Source: an uncultured Collinsella sp. | GTDB taxonomy: Bacteria; Actinomycetota; Coriobacteriia; Coriobacteriales; Coriobacteriaceae | NCBI GenBank assembly: GCA_900542125.1 | Contig: UQMO01000032.1 | Span: 1-25,004 of the forward strand | Length of the DNA: 25,004 nt | Direction: 5' to 3' | Shown: piece after piece, positions 15,098 through 22,578 of the stretch | Layout of the letters: each line of letters begins with the position of its first letter | Position numbering within the stretch: the first letter of the stretch is position 1 | Translations under genes and position numbers: made by a program | The notes under the pieces: model-generated | Seen by the model: the letters and a program-made list of their open reading frames with translations, nothing else | Told to the model about the DNA's origin: nothing | Databases searched by the model: none

Positions 15098-16660
15098 ATG
15101 CACCATTCGGATTCCGCGACCGTGACCACGGTCGATACGCTTGCCAAGCTTCTCGATGTGTGCGGCGAGCTGCGCTCATCAGAGCAGGTTGACGAGCGTG
15201 CCGTGACCGGCTGCTCGTTTGATTCGCGCGCGGTCTCGGCAGGTGACGTATTCTTTTGCAAAGGTGCTGCCTTTAAGCCCGCGTTTTTGAGCATGGCGCT
15301 CGATGCGGGCGCCGTCGCATTTGTGTGCGAGGAGTCGCTGGTCGAGTCTCTGGAGCCGCTGGCGCAGGAGAGCGGTGCTGCGATGCTGGTTGTTGATAGT
15401 GTTCGCACGGCCATGGCCCTGTTGCCGCCGGAGGTCTACGACCGTCCCGACCACGACGTCAAGATCGTGGGCATCACCGGCACCAAGGGAAAGACCACGG
15501 CCGCTTTTATTCTCCAGTCCATCATCAAGGCGGCGGGCGAGTCCTGCGGCATGATCGGCTCGGTGAGTACCGACGATGGTATCGAGTGCTACGAGAGCAC
15601 CAACACCACGCCCGAGGCCCCCGAGGTTTGGCGCCATATCGCCAACTGCCGCACGTCCGGTCGCCAGTCCATGGTCATGGAGGTCTCGAGCCAGGCGCTC
15701 AAGTACCAACGCGTCGAGAATCTGCCGTTTGACGTGGCGTGCTTCCTCAACATCGGCCGCGACCACATCTCGCCGATCGAACACCCCACGTTTGAGGATT
15801 ATTTTGAGAGCAAGCTTAGGATCTTTGACCAGGCAAAGACCGCCGTGGTGAATCTGGGCACCGATGAGGTTGACCGTGTGCTAGAGGCAGCGTCGACGGC
15901 CGAGCGCTTGGTGACCGTTGGCGTCGAGCATCCCGAGGCAAGCCTGTGGGCGAGCGATGTCCGCATGCTCGGCTTTAACATCGAGTTCAACTTGCACGGC
16001 ATGAGCGCCGACGAGCCCGAGGCGGGGGAGAAGGTCCTGCTGGGTATCGCGGGCGACTTTAACGTGGAAAACGCGCTGGTCGCTATCGCCGCCGCGCGTG
16101 AGATCGGCATCGGTATCGAGGCTATCAAGAAGGGCCTCTCCAAACTGCGTGTGCCGGGCCGTATGGAGGTCGTGGAGTCGAAGGACGGCCGCGTGATTTG
16201 CGTCGTTGACTATGCGCACAACCAGCTTTCGTTCCGCTCGCTTTTCTCGTCGGTCAAGCGCGCGTTTCCCACCAGCCCGGTCATTGCGGTGTTTGGCGCC
16301 GCTGGCGGCAAGGCACAGGAGCGCCGCGAGCAGCTTCCGCGCGAGGCCGCGCCGTACTCCGACCTGATGATCTTTGCCAACGAGGATCCGGCTCACGAGG
16401 ACCCGATGAAGGTTTGCCGCGAGCTTGCCGAGCATGTTCCCGATGATACGCCGAACAAGATCATTCTCGATCGCGAGGCTGCCGTGCATGCGGCCTTTAA
16501 GGCGGCGCGTGAGGAATACGTCAACCCCGATGCGCCCACCATCGTCTTGCTGCTGGCAAAGGGCGACGAGGAACTCATGCACGTGGGCGACGAGTTCGTG
16601 CCTATCGAGAGCGACCTTTCACTGGCCAATCGCCTGATCGATGTTACCCAGTTTGACTAA
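15098..16660 (+). CDS. murE: UDP-MurNAc-tripeptide synthetase MurE
   Basis: A 520-residue Mur ligase that adds the third amino acid to UDP-MurNAc-L-Ala-D-Glu. The ATP loop GTKGKTT is at 128-134, the NTTPEAP and EVSSQAL blocks are in the central domain, and DYAHN starts the C-terminal domain. The residue-selecting motif reads DPAHEDP (430-436). The meso-diaminopimelate signature DNPR is absent, and the site resembles the Lys-type DNPA enzymes, so L-Lys or L-Orn is the likely substrate (inference). A weak AAAGGTG precedes the ATG. It stands outside any dcw cluster, as in several Lys-type species. A HAD gene and murI follow. Confidence 0.93.
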   Translation: MHHSDSATVTTVDTLAKLLDVCGELRSSEQVDERAVTGCSFDSRAVSAGDVFFCKGAAFKPAFLSMALDAGAVAFVCEESLVESLEPLAQESGAAMLVVDSVRTAMALLPPEVYDRPDHDVKIVGITGTKGKTTAAFILQSIIKAAGESCGMIGSVSTDDGIECYESTNTTPEAPEVWRHIANCRTSGRQSMVMEVSSQALKYQRVENLPFDVACFLNIGRDHISPIEHPTFEDYFESKLRIFDQAKTAVVNLGTDEVDRVLEAASTAERLVTVGVEHPEASLWASDVRMLGFNIEFNLHGMSADEPEAGEKVLLGIAGDFNVENALVAIAAAREIGIGIEAIKKGLSKLRVPGRMEVVESKDGRVICVVDYAHNQLSFRSLFSSVKRAFPTSPVIAVFGAAGGKAQERREQLPREAAPYSDLMIFANEDPAHEDPMKVCRELAEHVPDDTPNKIILDREAAVHAAFKAAREEYVNPDAPTIVLLLAKGDEELMHVGDEFVPIESDLSLANRLIDVTQFD

Positions 16661-16669
16661 TGAACCATG

Positions 16670-16702
16670 ATGGCGGCGGCGCCCTGAGTGCGCTGTCGCC
16701 AT
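16670..16702 (+). terminator. Possible hairpin terminator after murE
   Basis: ATGGCG-g-CGGCGC pairs with GCGCTG-t-CGCCAT (one mismatch, one G:U), loop CCTGAGT. It lies ten bases after murE but lacks a U-run, so partial termination or mRNA protection are both possible. Confidence 0.45.
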
Positions 16703-16767
16703 AAGCGTGTTCCCTTAATCAAAACATGCCGTCCAAGTCCAAACCCTTCTACGTAAACGGAGTAACC

Positions 16768-17679
16768 ATGTCCCACAATACCCTGCCGACCGTTGCCGAG
16801 CTTTCGGGCGAGATGCGCGAGCGCTTGGCCACGGTCAAGTACGTCTTTACCGATCTGGATGCCACGATGCTTGCGCCCGGCTCGTGCGTGCTGCGCGACA
16901 ACGACGGCAACCCCTCGACCAAACTCGTCGAGGCCGTCGTGGCGCTCGCTCGCGCTGGTATTCAGGTGGTTCCCACCTCGGGTCGCAACCGTACCATGAT
17001 CCACGAGGACGCGCGCGTGCTCGGCCTCAACTCCTACATCGGCGAGATGGGCGGCCTGGTCATGTACGACCTCAAAGCCAACGATTGGGAGTATCTGACC
17101 GGCGACATGCCCTACGACCCCTCTTGCGGCCTCACGCCGCACCAGGTGATCGAGCAGACCGGCGTGTGCGAGAAGATCCTCGCCCGCTGGCCGCACAAGA
17201 TCGAGTATCACAACGACATGTCGACCGGCTACAAGTACCGTGAGGTCACCGTCGGCATGCGCGGCGATGTGCCCGACGATGAGGTTCAGGCCATCCTGGA
17301 CGAGGCCGGCTGCGGTCTGATCTGGGCTTGCAACGGCCATCTGACGCATCTGTCCAAGCCGACGACGCTCGAGCTCGATCGCGTCGAGGACGGTCGCGCA
17401 TTCAATATCAACCCCGCGGGCCTCAACAAAGGCGTCGCCATTGCGCGCTTCTGCGAGCACCTGGGGATCGAGCGCGAGGAGACACTCGCGCTCGGCGACT
17501 CCGAGTCTGACTTCTACATGGCCGATCACGTGGGCACGTTCTGCTTGGTCGAGAATGGCCTGACGAGCGCCGGCGCGCCCGAGTTCCTGGCTGCTTGCGA
17601 GAATGCTTTCGTTACGCGAGGCAAAATTGTCGACGGTTGGGCGGCGACGGCAGAGCTGCTGGTCGCGGCGCGTTCGTAG
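16768..17679 (+). CDS. HAD superfamily phosphatase, Cof-like
   Basis: A 303-residue cytoplasmic hydrolase of the haloacid dehalogenase superfamily with a large C2-type cap, like Cof and sugar-phosphate phosphatases. Motif I is FTDLDAT with Asp29 and Asp31; the usual DGT is DAT here. Motif II is PTSGR (Thr70 or Ser71), motif III Lys221 in LNKGVA, and motif IV GDSESD (243-248). All catalytic positions are present, so it should be active; the substrate is unknown. An upstream in-frame ATG at 16726 has no ribosome-binding site, whereas the ATG at 16768 has GGAG five bases upstream. Its place between murE and murI hints at, but does not prove, a cell-wall or sugar-phosphate link. Confidence 0.85.
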   Translation: MSHNTLPTVAELSGEMRERLATVKYVFTDLDATMLAPGSCVLRDNDGNPSTKLVEAVVALARAGIQVVPTSGRNRTMIHEDARVLGLNSYIGEMGGLVMYDLKANDWEYLTGDMPYDPSCGLTPHQVIEQTGVCEKILARWPHKIEYHNDMSTGYKYREVTVGMRGDVPDDEVQAILDEAGCGLIWACNGHLTHLSKPTTLELDRVEDGRAFNINPAGLNKGVAIARFCEHLGIEREETLALGDSESDFYMADHVGTFCLVENGLTSAGAPEFLAACENAFVTRGKIVDGWAATAELLVAARS

Positions 17680-17730
17680 CGCGCCGCCGCCGCACTTGGA
17701 CATGTCTTTTCGAGAGAGACTGGTGAGGTA

Positions 17731-18615
17731 ATGTCCGATATCGAGAATCCGGCAGGCGACACGCGCCCGATTGGCGTGTTCGATTCTGGTTTGGGCGGTC
17801 TGACGGTTGCGCGCGCCATCGCGACGGCGCTGCCGCACGAGTCCGTCTACTACTTTGGCGACACCAAGCGCTGCCCCTACGGCACCCGTACCGAGGATGA
17901 GGTGCGCTCGTTTGCGTTGCAGGCGGGTCGTTGGCTTTCGAAGCACGACGTCAAGATTATGGTCATCGCCTGCAACACGGCGACCGCTGCGGCCTTGCGT
18001 CTGGCCCAGCAGGTGCTCGACGTTCCCGTGATCGGCGTGATCGCGCCGGGTGCCCGTGCGGCAATCAACAGCACCCGCTCGCGTCGCGTGGGCGTGCTCG
18101 CCACCAACCTCACCATTCGCTCGGGCGCCTACACGCGCGCCATTCAGGACCTGGATGCCGGCGTCGATGTATACGGCTGTCCTGCCTCGAGCTTTGTCGA
18201 GGTTGTCGAACACGAGCTCGCCTCGGGTGCACATCTGCAGGAACAGTGGCTTGAGAACGAGGATATCTTCGATACGCCTGCCGTGCGTGCGCTGGTGGGT
18301 GCCACGGTTGAGCCGCTGCGCGACCACGGTATCGATACCGTGGTGCTCGGCTGTACGCATTTTCCGCTGTTGGTGGGACCTATCCGGCATGCGCTGGGGC
18401 CTGGGGTGCGCGTCGTGAGTTCCGCCGAGGAGACCACGCGCGAGCTGACCGATATCCTCACGCGCCGCGAGCAGCTGGCGGGCGACGCCGCCGAGCCGCA
18501 GCATCGTTTTGCAACGACGTCCGATAACATTGCCGAGTTTGCGGTGGCGGGCAGTTTTATCTTTGGCCAGCCGCTCAAGAGCATTGAGCATATCGATATC
18601 GACGAACTGAAATAG
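17731..18615 (+). CDS. murI: Glutamate racemase
   Basis: A 294-residue cofactor-independent racemase making D-glutamate for the second position of the peptidoglycan stem peptide. The N-terminal motif IGVFDSGLGG is at 14-23. The two catalytic cysteines are Cys81 in ACNTATA and Cys208 in GCTHFPLL. CPYGTR (48-53) is also conserved. GGTGAGGT (17722-17729) precedes the ATG. It lies 51 bases after the HAD gene and directly ahead of rph, an arrangement (murI-rph-rdgB) common in bacteria. D-Glu is a component of MurE's acceptor substrate, so the two genes serve the same pathway. Confidence 0.96.
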   Translation: MSDIENPAGDTRPIGVFDSGLGGLTVARAIATALPHESVYYFGDTKRCPYGTRTEDEVRSFALQAGRWLSKHDVKIMVIACNTATAAALRLAQQVLDVPVIGVIAPGARAAINSTRSRRVGVLATNLTIRSGAYTRAIQDLDAGVDVYGCPASSFVEVVEHELASGAHLQEQWLENEDIFDTPAVRALVGATVEPLRDHGIDTVVLGCTHFPLLVGPIRHALGPGVRVVSSAEETTRELTDILTRREQLAGDAAEPQHRFATTSDNIAEFAVAGSFIFGQPLKSIEHIDIDELK

Positions 18616-18670
18616 ATACAAGGTCACCGACCAAAGGCTCACGTTCACCTTTTGCCGAAAGGATTTTTCC

Positions 18671-19396
18671 ATGGAGTATATGCAGGTCAATCGCGCCAAC
18701 GGCCGCGCCGCCGATGAGCTGCGCCCCATCAAGCTTACTCGCGGCGTCATGAAACACGCCCACGGTTCGTGCCTGGCCGAGTTTGGCGATACTCACGTGC
18801 TGTGCGCCGCCACCATCGAGGAGGGCGTGCCGGGCTGGCGCAAGGGCGCCAAGGCCGGTTGGGTAACGGCGGAGTACGCCATGCTGCCGGCATCGACCGG
18901 CAAGCGCTGCAAGCGCGAGCATGCCAACCGTAAGGGCCGCTCCATGGAGATCGAGCGCCTCATCGGTCGCAGCCTGCGTACCGTCGTCAACATGAAGGCA
19001 CTCGGCGAGTACACCGTTACCGTCGACTGCGACGTGATTCAGGCAGACGGCGGCACACGAACGGCGAGCATTACCGGCGCCTGGGTGGCACTGCACGACG
19101 CCCTTGCCATGTGGGTCGAGGCGGGTAAGCTCGAGCGCATCCCGCTCACGGGCCAGGTCGCCGCGATTTCCATGGGCGTTGTCGACGGCAACACCCTGCT
19201 CGACCTGGATTATTCCGAGGACAGTCACGCCGAGGTCGACATGAACCTTGTCGCCACCGATACCGGTGAGATGATCGAGCTCCAGGGTACTGGCGAGCAG
19301 GCACCCTTCGACCGCAAGCGCCTCAATTCCCTGCTCGATTTGGGCGACAAGGGCATTGCCGAGCTCATCGAGCTCCAGCGCCAAGTCCTCGCCTAA
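18671..19396 (+). CDS. rph: Ribonuclease PH
   Basis: A 241-residue phosphorolytic 3'-5' exoribonuclease that trims tRNA 3' ends, working as a hexamer of dimers-type ring. Family blocks are AEFGDTHVLCAATIEEGVP, AEYAMLPAST, KGRSMEIERLIGRSLR, the phosphate-site GGTRTASITGA, and the catalytic DLDYSEDSHAEVDMN segment. The start at 18671 follows GAAAGGA (18656-18662). An ATG at 18680 is an alternative. All active-site blocks look intact, unlike the frameshifted rph of some E. coli strains. A terminator begins at the base after the stop codon. Confidence 0.95.
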   Translation: MEYMQVNRANGRAADELRPIKLTRGVMKHAHGSCLAEFGDTHVLCAATIEEGVPGWRKGAKAGWVTAEYAMLPASTGKRCKREHANRKGRSMEIERLIGRSLRTVVNMKALGEYTVTVDCDVIQADGGTRTASITGAWVALHDALAMWVEAGKLERIPLTGQVAAISMGVVDGNTLLDLDYSEDSHAEVDMNLVATDTGEMIELQGTGEQAPFDRKRLNSLLDLGDKGIAELIELQRQVLA

Positions 19397-19433
19397 CCTG
19401 CCAAAAGGGGACAGGTTTATTTTGGCAGGTTTT
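19397..19433 (+). terminator. rph terminator with REP-like loop
   Basis: CCTGCCAAAA (19397-19406) pairs perfectly with TTTTGGCAGG (19420-19429), followed by TTTT. The loop region reads GGGGACAGGTTTAT, resembling the GGGGACAGGTTTATTT ends seen around REP/RAYT elements. Confidence 0.8.
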
Positions 19434-19538
19434 ATCTGCGGAAACGCCGATAGATAAGGTTGATGCCACATGAAAGGGGAGATGCCGACAGACCGGTCCC
19501 TTTTACGTGACTTTGCTATACGGACAAGGAGGCCACTC

Positions 19539-20180
19539 ATGGCACTTGAGAAGATCGACATCGACACCCTCGACCCGGCGGCGACCATCGTCGTGGCAAC
19601 GGGCAACGCCCATAAGCTCACCGAGATCGAGGCCATTTTGGGCAAGGTTATGCCCGAGGTTCGCTTTGTGGCGCTCGGCCAGCTGGGCGATTTTGAGGAC
19701 CCCGAGGAAAACGGCACGACGTTTTTGGAGAACGCCATCATCAAGGCGCAGGCTGCCGTCGAAGAGACGGGGCTCATGGCCATTGCCGACGATTCGGGCC
19801 TGGTCGTCGACGCGCTGGACGGTGAGCCCGGTGTATATAGCGCGCGCTACGCGGGCGTTCACGGCGACGATGCCGCCAACAATGCCAAGCTCCTCGTTAA
19901 CCTGGAAGGCGTGGCCGACGAGGACCGCACTGCGCGCTTTATGAGCGTCGTCGCGCTCATCGACACGGACGGTTTGGTCACCTATGGTGAGGGTGCCTGC
20001 GAGGGCGTTATCGCACACGAGGGCCGCGGCGATCACGGCTTTGGCTACGACCCGCTGTTCCTGCCGGTCGACACGCCGGGCAAGACCATGGCCGAGCTGA
20101 CGGCGGACGAGAAGAACGCCATCAGCCATCGTTTCCACGCGCTCGAGCACCTATCCGCCAAACTGACGGGCGAGGAGTAG
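19539..20180 (+). CDS. rdgB: dITP/XTP pyrophosphatase (RdgB/HAM1)
   Basis: A 213-residue nucleotide-pool sanitiser that hydrolyses dITP, ITP and XTP to monophosphates, preventing their incorporation into DNA and RNA. The signature TGNAHK is at 21-26, TFLENAIIKA at 61-70 and IADDSGLVVDAL at 82-93; the GFGYDPLF and KNAISHR blocks lie in the C-terminal half. An in-frame ATG at 19470 would add 23 residues, but AAGGAGG sits right before the ATG at 19539 and the homologous region starts there. dtd begins three bases after its stop, so they are cotranscribed. Confidence 0.95.
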   Translation: MALEKIDIDTLDPAATIVVATGNAHKLTEIEAILGKVMPEVRFVALGQLGDFEDPEENGTTFLENAIIKAQAAVEETGLMAIADDSGLVVDALDGEPGVYSARYAGVHGDDAANNAKLLVNLEGVADEDRTARFMSVVALIDTDGLVTYGEGACEGVIAHEGRGDHGFGYDPLFLPVDTPGKTMAELTADEKNAISHRFHALEHLSAKLTGEE

Positions 20181-20183
20181 GCC

Positions 20184-20630
20184 GTGCGTGCGGTGGTGCA
20201 GCGCGTGCTCAACGCCGGCGTGACGGTCGACGGCGAGTGCGTGGGCAAAATTGGGCGCGGCTATCTGGTGCTACTGGGCGTTGGCCACGACGACACGTGC
20301 GCCGAGGCCGATAAGCTGTGGGGCAAGCTCCGGGGCTTGCGCATTAACGAGGACGAGAACGGCAAGACCAACCTGGCACTTGCCGATGTCGACGGCGAGG
20401 TTCTCGTGGTGTCGCAGTTCACGCTGTTCGCCGATTGCCGTCACGGCCGCCGCCCATCGTTTACGGATGCCGGCGCCCCCGATGTCGCCAACGAGCTCTA
20501 CGAGTACTTCCTGACGCTTGTGCGCGAGGACGTCGAGCACGTAGCGCATGGCATCTTCGGCGCCGACATGAAGGTCGATCTCGTCAACGATGGCCCATTC
20601 ACCATCGTCTTGGACACTGATAGTCTGTAA
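20184..20630 (+). CDS. dtd: D-aminoacyl-tRNA deacylase
   Basis: A 148-residue DTD-type proofreading enzyme that removes D-amino acids (and glycine mischarged on tRNA-Ala) from tRNA. The active-site motif SQFT is at 77-80. The second motif, NDGPFT (135-140), is a variant of the cis-Pro NGPVT loop, here with one more residue between Asn and Pro and Phe for Val. The N-terminus MRAVVQRV is standard. The start is GTG at 20184 (Shine-Dalgarno GAGGAG inside the end of rdgB). A role next to D-amino-acid metabolism (murI) is plausible but not shown. Confidence 0.93.
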   Translation: MRAVVQRVLNAGVTVDGECVGKIGRGYLVLLGVGHDDTCAEADKLWGKLRGLRINEDENGKTNLALADVDGEVLVVSQFTLFADCRHGRRPSFTDAGAPDVANELYEYFLTLVREDVEHVAHGIFGADMKVDLVNDGPFTIVLDTDSL

Positions 20631-20663
20631 GTAGTCAATTTGGGACCGGGCTTTTTTAGCTAC

Positions 20664-20693
20664 TTGCGTATGGCCACAACAGGGTGCTATAGT
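20664..20693 (+). promoter_or_regulatory. Promoter of the veg-like gene
   Basis: TTGCGT (20664-20669), an 18-base spacer and TATAGT (20688-20693) preceded by TGC, an extended -10. This is one of the best promoter matches in the window. The transcript would carry a leader of about 60 bases. Confidence 0.75.
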
Positions 20694-20713
20694 ATTAGAG
20701 TTTTGTCTATCTT

Positions 20714-20733
20714 AGGGGTATTATCCCCTTTTT
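20714..20733 (+). terminator. Leader hairpin with T-run upstream of veg-like gene
   Basis: AGGGG-TATTAT-CCCCT followed by five T's lies between the promoter and the start codon. It looks like a small intrinsic terminator in the 5' leader, that is a possible attenuator. The stem is only 5 bp, so it may be weak. Confidence 0.5.
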
Positions 20734-20760
20734 GAATTGCACCTTCTGGAGGCCCTGTTC

Positions 20761-21057
20761 ATGGAAGAGATGGAAGTCAATCACGTCGACGACATCCACG
20801 AGAAGCTGACCGATATGGTGGGCGATCGCGTTAAGGTGAAGGCCAACATGGGCCGCACCCGCGTCGTCGAGCGCATGGGCACCATCAAGAGCGTCCATCC
20901 GGCAGTCTTTATCGTCGAGGTCGACGAGCGCCGTGGCCGCAAGTCGCGTCAGTCCTACCAGTATATTGATGTTCTCACCGGCCAGGTCGAGCTGTTCGAC
21001 CCCGAGAGCGGCGAGCACATTTTTACCCCGCTCGGCAATCAGCTCGAGGAGCACTAG
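20761..21057 (+). CDS. veg: Veg-like protein
   Basis: A 98-residue protein of the Veg family (DUF1021), small beta-rich proteins; in Bacillus subtilis Veg stimulates biofilm matrix genes. The core VGDRVKVKANMGRTRVVER, the PAVFIVEVDE strand and the YQYIDVLTGQVEL block match the family, which usually ends there. About 20 further residues are an extension. GGAGG (20748-20752) supports the ATG at 20761; a TTG at 20737 in the same frame is not needed. The gene order veg-ispE is shared with Bacillus and supports the call. The molecular function is unknown. Confidence 0.85.
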   Translation: MEEMEVNHVDDIHEKLTDMVGDRVKVKANMGRTRVVERMGTIKSVHPAVFIVEVDERRGRKSRQSYQYIDVLTGQVELFDPESGEHIFTPLGNQLEEH

Positions 21058-21059
21058 CG

Positions 21060-21956
21060 GTGACCGATTGGTCCCTGATCCTTTCCGCGCCGGCAAAGAT
21101 CAACCTCTATCTGGGGGTTCATACCGAGCGTGACGACCGCGGCTACCATAAGGTCGATTCCCTGATGGCAGCCGTCGGTCTTGTCGATACCGTGACGGTT
21201 ACGCCGGCACAGGCGCTGACCGTCCAGACGATTCCGGCATCCGACTATCCCATGCAAAAGAATACGGCGTATCGTGCGGCCGCTGCTATGGCCGAGCATT
21301 ACGGTCGCGAAGCCAATGTCTGCATCACGATTAAGAAGCGCATCCCGCTGTGTGCCGGCCTGGGCGGTCCTTCGACGGATGCCGCGGCGGTCATTGTCGC
21401 CTTGGCAGAGAGTTGGGGTATCGACCGTGCCGACCCCGCGCTGGACAACATTGCGCGCGGCATTGGCGCCGACGTTCCCTTCTTTTTGCATGCCAGCCCT
21501 GCATTTTACGTGGGTGGGGGAGACGTGCTGGCAACCGAGTACCCCGCACTACCCGCGACACCCGTCGTGCTGGTCAAGCCGCGCGAGGCAAGCGTTTCAA
21601 CAATTGAAGCCTATCGACGTTTTGACGAGACCCCAGTGCCTGCGGACAAGCCCGGAGCGATCGCATCTGCCCTTCGCTCGGGAGACGCAGAGGCGGCCTA
21701 CGCGCTCGTCCACAACAACCTGGGTGTCATTTCCGCGCAGATGGAGCCGCGGATTCAAACGGTGCTCGACTGGCTTCGTTCACAGGACGGTACCATTACC
21801 GCAAACGTGTGCGGTTCGGGTGCCTGCTCGTTTGCTCTCTGCGATACTGCCGCCACGGCAGTCAATCTTGCGGCAGCCGCTCAACAAAACGGCTGGTGGG
21901 CTTATGCAACGGAGCTCGTTTCCGACACGGTTCGCATTGAAGCGCCAAAGAAGTAA
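21060..21956 (+). CDS. ispE: 4-diphosphocytidyl-2-C-methyl-D-erythritol kinase
   Basis: A 298-residue GHMP-family kinase of the MEP isoprenoid pathway. PAKINLYLG (11-19) carries the catalytic Lys13. The ATP loop reads GLGGPSTDAA (100-109), a variant of GLGGGSSDAA that keeps the Asp. GADVPFFLH and, near the C-terminus, CGSGACSFAL are also conserved. The start codon is GTG, two bases after the veg stop, with GAGGAG (21047-21052) inside veg, so the two are coupled. It indicates the organism makes isoprenoids by the MEP route. Confidence 0.95.
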   Translation: MTDWSLILSAPAKINLYLGVHTERDDRGYHKVDSLMAAVGLVDTVTVTPAQALTVQTIPASDYPMQKNTAYRAAAAMAEHYGREANVCITIKKRIPLCAGLGGPSTDAAAVIVALAESWGIDRADPALDNIARGIGADVPFFLHASPAFYVGGGDVLATEYPALPATPVVLVKPREASVSTIEAYRRFDETPVPADKPGAIASALRSGDAEAAYALVHNNLGVISAQMEPRIQTVLDWLRSQDGTITANVCGSGACSFALCDTAATAVNLAAAAQQNGWWAYATELVSDTVRIEAPKK

Positions 21957-21991
21957 AAATTTCTCTGGCACACGACGGAAATCTTTGTTAC

Positions 21992-21997
21992 TATAGT
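21992..21997 (+). promoter_or_regulatory. -10 element of tRNA-Pro
   Basis: TATAGT ends nine bases before the tRNA-Pro gene starts (22006). The -35 region is poor (CTGGCA, too distant). Short leaders of this kind are usual for tRNA genes. Confidence 0.5.
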
Positions 21998-22005
21998 CGA
22001 GCTAA

Positions 22006-22082
22006 CGGGTTGTGGCTCAGTTTGGTAGAGCACTGCGTTCGGGACGCAGGGGTCGCTGGTTCAAATCCAGTCAACCCGACCA
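22006..22082 (+). tRNA. tRNA-Pro (anticodon CGG)
   Basis: A 77-base cloverleaf with encoded CCA. The acceptor is CGGGTTG / CAACCCG, the anticodon stem CTGCG/CGCAG with loop TTCGGGA (anticodon CGG), and the T arm CTGG-TTCAAAT-CCAG. It reads CCG, a favoured Pro codon in this GC-rich genome. Confidence 0.97.
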
Positions 22083-22092
22083 GAGCATGAGG

Positions 22093-22121
22093 AGGGACCG
22101 CTTCTTGCGGTCCCTTTTTTT
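22093..22121 (+). terminator. Terminator of tRNA-Pro
   Basis: AGGGACCGC (22093-22101), loop TTCTT, GCGGTCCCT (22107-22115), followed by a run of seven T's. Textbook intrinsic terminator. Confidence 0.95.
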
Positions 22122-22129
22122 AGCTATTG

Positions 22130-22158
22130 TTGTGATACCGCGATACCCGCGGTATACT
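22130..22158 (+). promoter_or_regulatory. tatA promoter with overlapping dyad
   Basis: TTGTGA (22130-22135), a 17-base spacer and TATACT (22153-22158). A perfect inverted repeat ATACCGC / GCGGTAT (22135-22141 / 22149-22155, 7-base spacer) covers the spacer and enters the -10, as an operator would. The binding protein is unknown. Confidence 0.55.
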
Positions 22159-22194
22159 CATTCGAGCTTGTCTCGCTGTATTGTGGAGGTCTAC

Positions 22195-22470
22195 ATGTTT
22201 GGACTGAGGGCTCCTGAGCTCATCATTATTCTCGTCGTTGTCCTGATTATCTTTGGGCCCAAGAACCTGCCGAAGCTCGGCAAGTCCCTCGGCTCTACCG
22301 TCAAGAATATCCGCGAGGGTATGGAGGGCGACGATAAGGGCGAAACCAAGCAGGCCGAGGACGTTGTGGTCGAGGAGTCCAAGGAGGACAAGGAGATCGC
22401 AGAGCTCGAGGCCAAGCTCGCTGCTGCCAAGCAAAAGAAGGCAGAGGACAGCGACGCGGACGCAGAGTAG
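22195..22470 (+). CDS. tatA: Twin-arginine translocase subunit TatA
   Basis: A 91-residue pore-forming subunit of the Tat system, which exports folded, often cofactor-loaded proteins. An N-terminal membrane helix (about 7-20, LIIILVVVLIIF) is followed by the hallmark FGPKNLPKLGKSLG hinge and amphipathic helix, then an acidic and Lys-rich charged tail. GTGGAGGT precedes the ATG at 22195. A longer ORF in the same frame begins inside tRNA-Pro and is not the gene. TatA versus TatB cannot be fully separated from sequence; the length and FG-P hinge favour TatA. No tatC is in the window. Confidence 0.92.
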   Translation: MFGLRAPELIIILVVVLIIFGPKNLPKLGKSLGSTVKNIREGMEGDDKGETKQAEDVVVEESKEDKEIAELEAKLAAAKQKKAEDSDADAE

Positions 22471-22495
22471 TCCCATCCCTTTGGGGTGAGCACCT

Positions 22496-22528
22496 GACCG
22501 GCTTGCCCGCAGGCTAGCCGGTCTTTTT
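22496..22528 (+). terminator. Terminator of tatA
   Basis: GACCGGCT (22496-22503) and AGCCGGTC (22516-22523) form an 8-bp stem followed by TTTTT, then CG and another T-run. It lies 25 bases after tatA. Confidence 0.9.
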
Positions 22529-22536
22529 CGTTTTTG

Positions 22537-22563
22537 TTGACAGTTGATCGTTACATCAATAGT
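22537..22563 (+). promoter_or_regulatory. Possible greA promoter
   Basis: A perfect -35 TTGACA lies at 22537-22542, right after the tatA terminator T-run. The -10 is unclear; AATAGT (22558-22563) gives a 15-base spacer. Confidence 0.45.
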
Positions 22564-22578
22564 TGGGGAGATATCCGT

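Noticed and set aside
22012..22194. N-terminally extended tatA ORF starting inside tRNA-Pro
   Set aside because: It would translate through a tRNA, its terminator and the tatA promoter; the normal TatA N-terminus begins at 22195.
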